From an uncultured bacterium (GTDB lineage: Bacteria; Bacillota; Clostridia; Lachnospirales; Lachnospiraceae), in the NCBI GenBank assembly GCA_905214365.1, contig CAJMMH010000103.1, forward strand, positions 1-8,880: 8,880 bases of DNA, written 5' to 3'. The notes beneath the pieces are model-generated. The model did no database searches and was not told where the DNA came from. It saw only the letters and a program-made list of their open reading frames with translations. The position numbers were made by a program, and so were the translations under genes. This document shows, piece by piece, positions 7,165 through 8,880 of this stretch (within the stretch, counting starts at the first letter, position 1; each line of letters begins with the position of its first letter).

Positions 7165-8136
7165 ATTCTGTCTGCAAATCTGTTCGCCGGTAATCAGCGG
7201 ATAATGAACCAGCACGTTTCCATTCAAATTTTCGTGATGCATATCCACAGAGGTAATCTGATGATTTTCATAGGTTGTATAATAATAAATGCCCTTCGAC
7301 GCATTGCAGCAGGACGTATAAATGGTAATTTCATACGCCCCCTCCCGCACTTCACAGCAGCCTCTCTGCTGGTCGACCGATCCGAGGATATGAAAAAACT
7401 GGCTGACACTCTCTTCCTCAGAATCTCCGGACAATGAATTCATCTTTACAAATGCCGCGCGAACAAAGCGGGACTCCGATGACAGATCTCCCGGCAGGCC
7501 AAGCGCGCCCATGCCGCGGCTATAGGTCTGAAGCGGCAACGCCTTGCTGAAGCTGTTTTCCGGCTGCTTCGGAGACAGACCCATGTAGCGGTTGAGCTGA
7601 AACAGCTGACGATCAAACGGCGGATTGTTCGTCAAAATCCCAACCGGATTGTCGTAGATATGCATTCCGTCCTTCACCGCCTCCAGGGTAATCGCCTCCT
7701 GTGCGTCAGCGATGATCCAGTGCAGCGGCGAAACGGGCATCCCCTCACAAAATGGCTCATCCGTAATATGAATCCTCTCCAAAAGCTTACGCACTTCCCG
7801 AACAGTAGCGCAGCGGCCCAGAATCCATGGAATCAGTTCAAACTGCGCAAGGTTGTCTTTTCCAGCCTCTGCCGGCGTATAAAACGCGTTTCCGGCAAAA
7901 TTCAGGCCTGCCATTCCCAGCCCCTTCTCATTCACCGCGTCATAGTACAGAGGATACGTCCCTGCAATATGCGCCATTCCGATGATCGCGTAGTGCGCCT
8001 CCAGACGTCCTGCCTGCCGAAAGTCAAACACATAATTGCGCGGTGTAATTGTCACCTCTTCGCCGTAGGAGCTGTCATAATCCAGCGTTCTTCCGATATA
8101 AAAATCTTTGGTACGATACGTTGCTGCTGTACACAT
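7162..8136 (-). CDS. bsh: Bile salt hydrolase (choloylglycine hydrolase, EC 3.5.1.24)
   Basis: This cytoplasmic Ntn hydrolase cleaves the amide bond of glycine- or taurine-conjugated bile acids. With the ATG at 8136 it has 324 residues, the usual family size. An in-frame ATG at 8154 is rejected, because the 8136 start places Cys2 (MCTAATY) at the mature N-terminus, and GGAGGAG lies nine bases upstream. The expected active-site set is present: Cys2, Arg16 and Asp19 (IGRTLDY), Asn79 (MAGLNF), Asn170 (ILTNNP) and Arg223 (SSESRFVR). Bile-salt-hydrolase blocks such as SPLHW, YDNPVGILTNNP and YSRGMGALGLPGDLSS favour this activity over penicillin V acylase. The SRG at 206-208 fits the S-R-X form of the selectivity loop reported for taurine-preferring lactobacillus enzymes, so taurine preference is a guess. 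There is no signal peptide. It follows the 209-residue unknown gene by 24 bases and is probably co-transcribed with it. Confidence 0.93.
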   Translation of the reverse strand: MCTAATYRTKDFYIGRTLDYDSSYGEEVTITPRNYVFDFRQAGRLEAHYAIIGMAHIAGTYPLYYDAVNEKGLGMAGLNFAGNAFYTPAEAGKDNLAQFELIPWILGRCATVREVRKLLERIHITDEPFCEGMPVSPLHWIIADAQEAITLEAVKDGMHIYDNPVGILTNNPPFDRQLFQLNRYMGLSPKQPENSFSKALPLQTYSRGMGALGLPGDLSSESRFVRAAFVKMNSLSGDSEEESVSQFFHILGSVDQQRGCCEVREGAYEITIYTSCCNASKGIYYYTTYENHQITSVDMHHENLNGNVLVHYPLITGEQICRQN

Positions 8137-8145
8137 TTTTCCTGT

Positions 8146-8152
8146 CTCCTCC
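8146..8152 (-). promoter_or_regulatory. Ribosome binding site that fixes the bile salt hydrolase start
   Basis: GGAGGAG on the minus strand lies nine bases before the ATG at 8136. It overlaps the first codons of the longer in-frame reading from 8154, which argues against that upstream start. Confidence 0.75.
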
Positions 8153-8160
8153 ATGTTTTC

Positions 8161-8790
8161 TCAAAACTTCATTAATGCCTTCGCCAGCTGCTTGATCTGC
8201 TCCACCTGCTCGTCCGTCAAAAGCAGCGAAGGCGCTTCGATCGTGTTCTTTTCTTCCATTTTCTCTGCATCCGCCGTAATTTCTGCATAGACCGTATTGC
8301 CATCGTCCGCCGAAAAGGATACCGATAACTTCAGTCTGTAATTTCCATTGGAATCGGTCCATATCATCAGTTCCGCCGTCGTCTGTTCCGGATTAATTCC
8401 AACCAGCTGCGCAAAGTAATCGGCATCAATTGCAAAGACCGCCGCATTGTCATCCTCTTTCGATACACGGATTGCTGACCACAGTTTTGGATCAAACAGA
8501 TGATCCGGCTCAATCAGGAACAGAACTGCGTCCATGCCGCCCGGCATTTTCAGCTTATTTTCCACCTGAATCCCGGTCAGATCATAAACCAGAGACCTCA
8601 GCTGCTCTAACGTCATGCAGTGATCCTTGATCCATCCGTTATATGCAGCCTTAAAAAACGGATTTTTCTCAATTTCATCTCCGGCAATCGCCGATACCAT
8701 TGAGTCTATCCCGAAATAACAGGTTTCATCCACCAGATAAACCTCCGCTAAAAGAAGCTGCTCACCGGTCATCGCCTCCGTGAACCTCAC
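8161..8790 (-). CDS. Unknown protein of about 203-209 residues upstream of the bile salt hydrolase
   Basis: This is an open frame of 209 residues if the GTG at 8790 is used, or 203 if the ATG at 8772 (MTGEQLLLAEVYLVDETCYF) is used. Neither start is well supported: the GTG has no clear ribosome site, and the ATG has GGAGG only two bases upstream. The frame stays open upstream to a TAA at 8822-8824 but has no better start there, so a truncated or rearranged 5' end is possible. The product is acidic and soluble, with no signal peptide or membrane segment, and mixes alpha and beta patterns. A strand-rich stretch (YRLKLSVSFSADDGNTVY) lies near residue 150-170, and the C-terminal helix (TDEQVEQIKQLAKALMKF) is amphipathic. 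I do not recognise the family. It ends 24 bases before the hydrolase, so the two are probably one transcript; a partner or regulatory role would be inference. Confidence 0.75.
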   Translation of the reverse strand: MRFTEAMTGEQLLLAEVYLVDETCYFGIDSMVSAIAGDEIEKNPFFKAAYNGWIKDHCMTLEQLRSLVYDLTGIQVENKLKMPGGMDAVLFLIEPDHLFDPKLWSAIRVSKEDDNAAVFAIDADYFAQLVGINPEQTTAELMIWTDSNGNYRLKLSVSFSADDGNTVYAEITADAEKMEEKNTIEAPSLLLTDEQVEQIKQLAKALMKF

Positions 8791-8880
8791 ATGCCTAAAG
8801 TCACGTGCTTCCCAGCCACTTTAAGCGGCAGGACAAAATATCGGCGGATACGCCTCTGACTTAGAACAAGCGCGGTTACG
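8760..8880 (-). other. Hairpin-rich stretch at the right edge, possible structured RNA or dispersed repeat
   Basis: Four local hairpins follow one another: 8843-8846 with 8851-8854 (GGCG/CGCC), 8816-8819 with 8825-8828, 8788-8793 with 8802-8807 (CACATG/CACGTG, one wobble pair), and 8760-8765 with 8780-8785 extended by two pairs. A short minus-strand frame enters from the right edge and ends at 8787-8789, overlapping the GTG at 8790 as GTGA; it is Arg-rich and unconvincing as a gene end. The last hairpin contains both the GGAGG and the ATG at 8772. The stretch may be a structured leader, part of a repeat, or chance. Confidence 0.3.

Noticed and set aside
8134..8154. Longer start for the bile salt hydrolase (ATG at 8154)
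   Set aside because: It would add MEETGK before the catalytic Cys, which must become the N-terminal residue, and it overlaps the GGAGGAG that serves the ATG at 8136.

Overview
The window looks like chromosome or accessory DNA from a gut-type Gram-positive bacterium of the Clostridia, most likely Lachnospiraceae-like. This rests on moderate GC content, GGAGG-type ribosome binding sites, a bile salt hydrolase, a very large Cna-B (SpaA-type) surface protein, and signal peptides of Gram-positive form. The genus cannot be fixed from the sequence, and no integrase, relaxase, transposase, rRNA, tRNA or CRISPR array is visible.

Every supported gene lies on the minus strand, so the reading order is right to left. 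At the right edge (8760-8880) is a hairpin-rich stretch without a convincing gene. It runs into a 209-residue protein of unknown function (8161-8790), followed 24 bases later by a choloylglycine/bile salt hydrolase (7162-8136). These two probably form one transcript. A long imperfect stem-loop (7097-7164) covers the hydrolase stop codon and separates it from an exported metallo-beta-lactamase-fold protein of the ComEC/Rec2 type (5722-7074). That protein carries an SH3b domain, an alanine-rich coil and a Cys/His C-terminal module. A strong intrinsic terminator (5628-5660) closes this unit.

A new unit then begins with an extended -10 promoter (5564-5592) and a 42-residue membrane peptide (5380-5508). 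After about 265 bases of unclear coding status comes a 1506-residue surface protein (594-5114). It has a signal peptide, an acidic linker, an NlpC/P60-like domain with the Cys and His motifs intact, about nine Cna-B repeats, a Pro/Thr/Glu stalk and a C-terminal membrane anchor without an LPXTG motif. It is coupled through an ATGA overlap to a second exported protein (1-597) that runs off the left edge.

The common theme is the cell surface and the gut environment: a bile-acid enzyme, a secreted DNA-processing-like hydrolase, and a surface fibre or wall-hydrolase fusion with an exported partner. The surface pair is the most unusual part. Its architecture resembles surface proteins carried by conjugative elements of gut Firmicutes, but nothing inside the window proves that setting.
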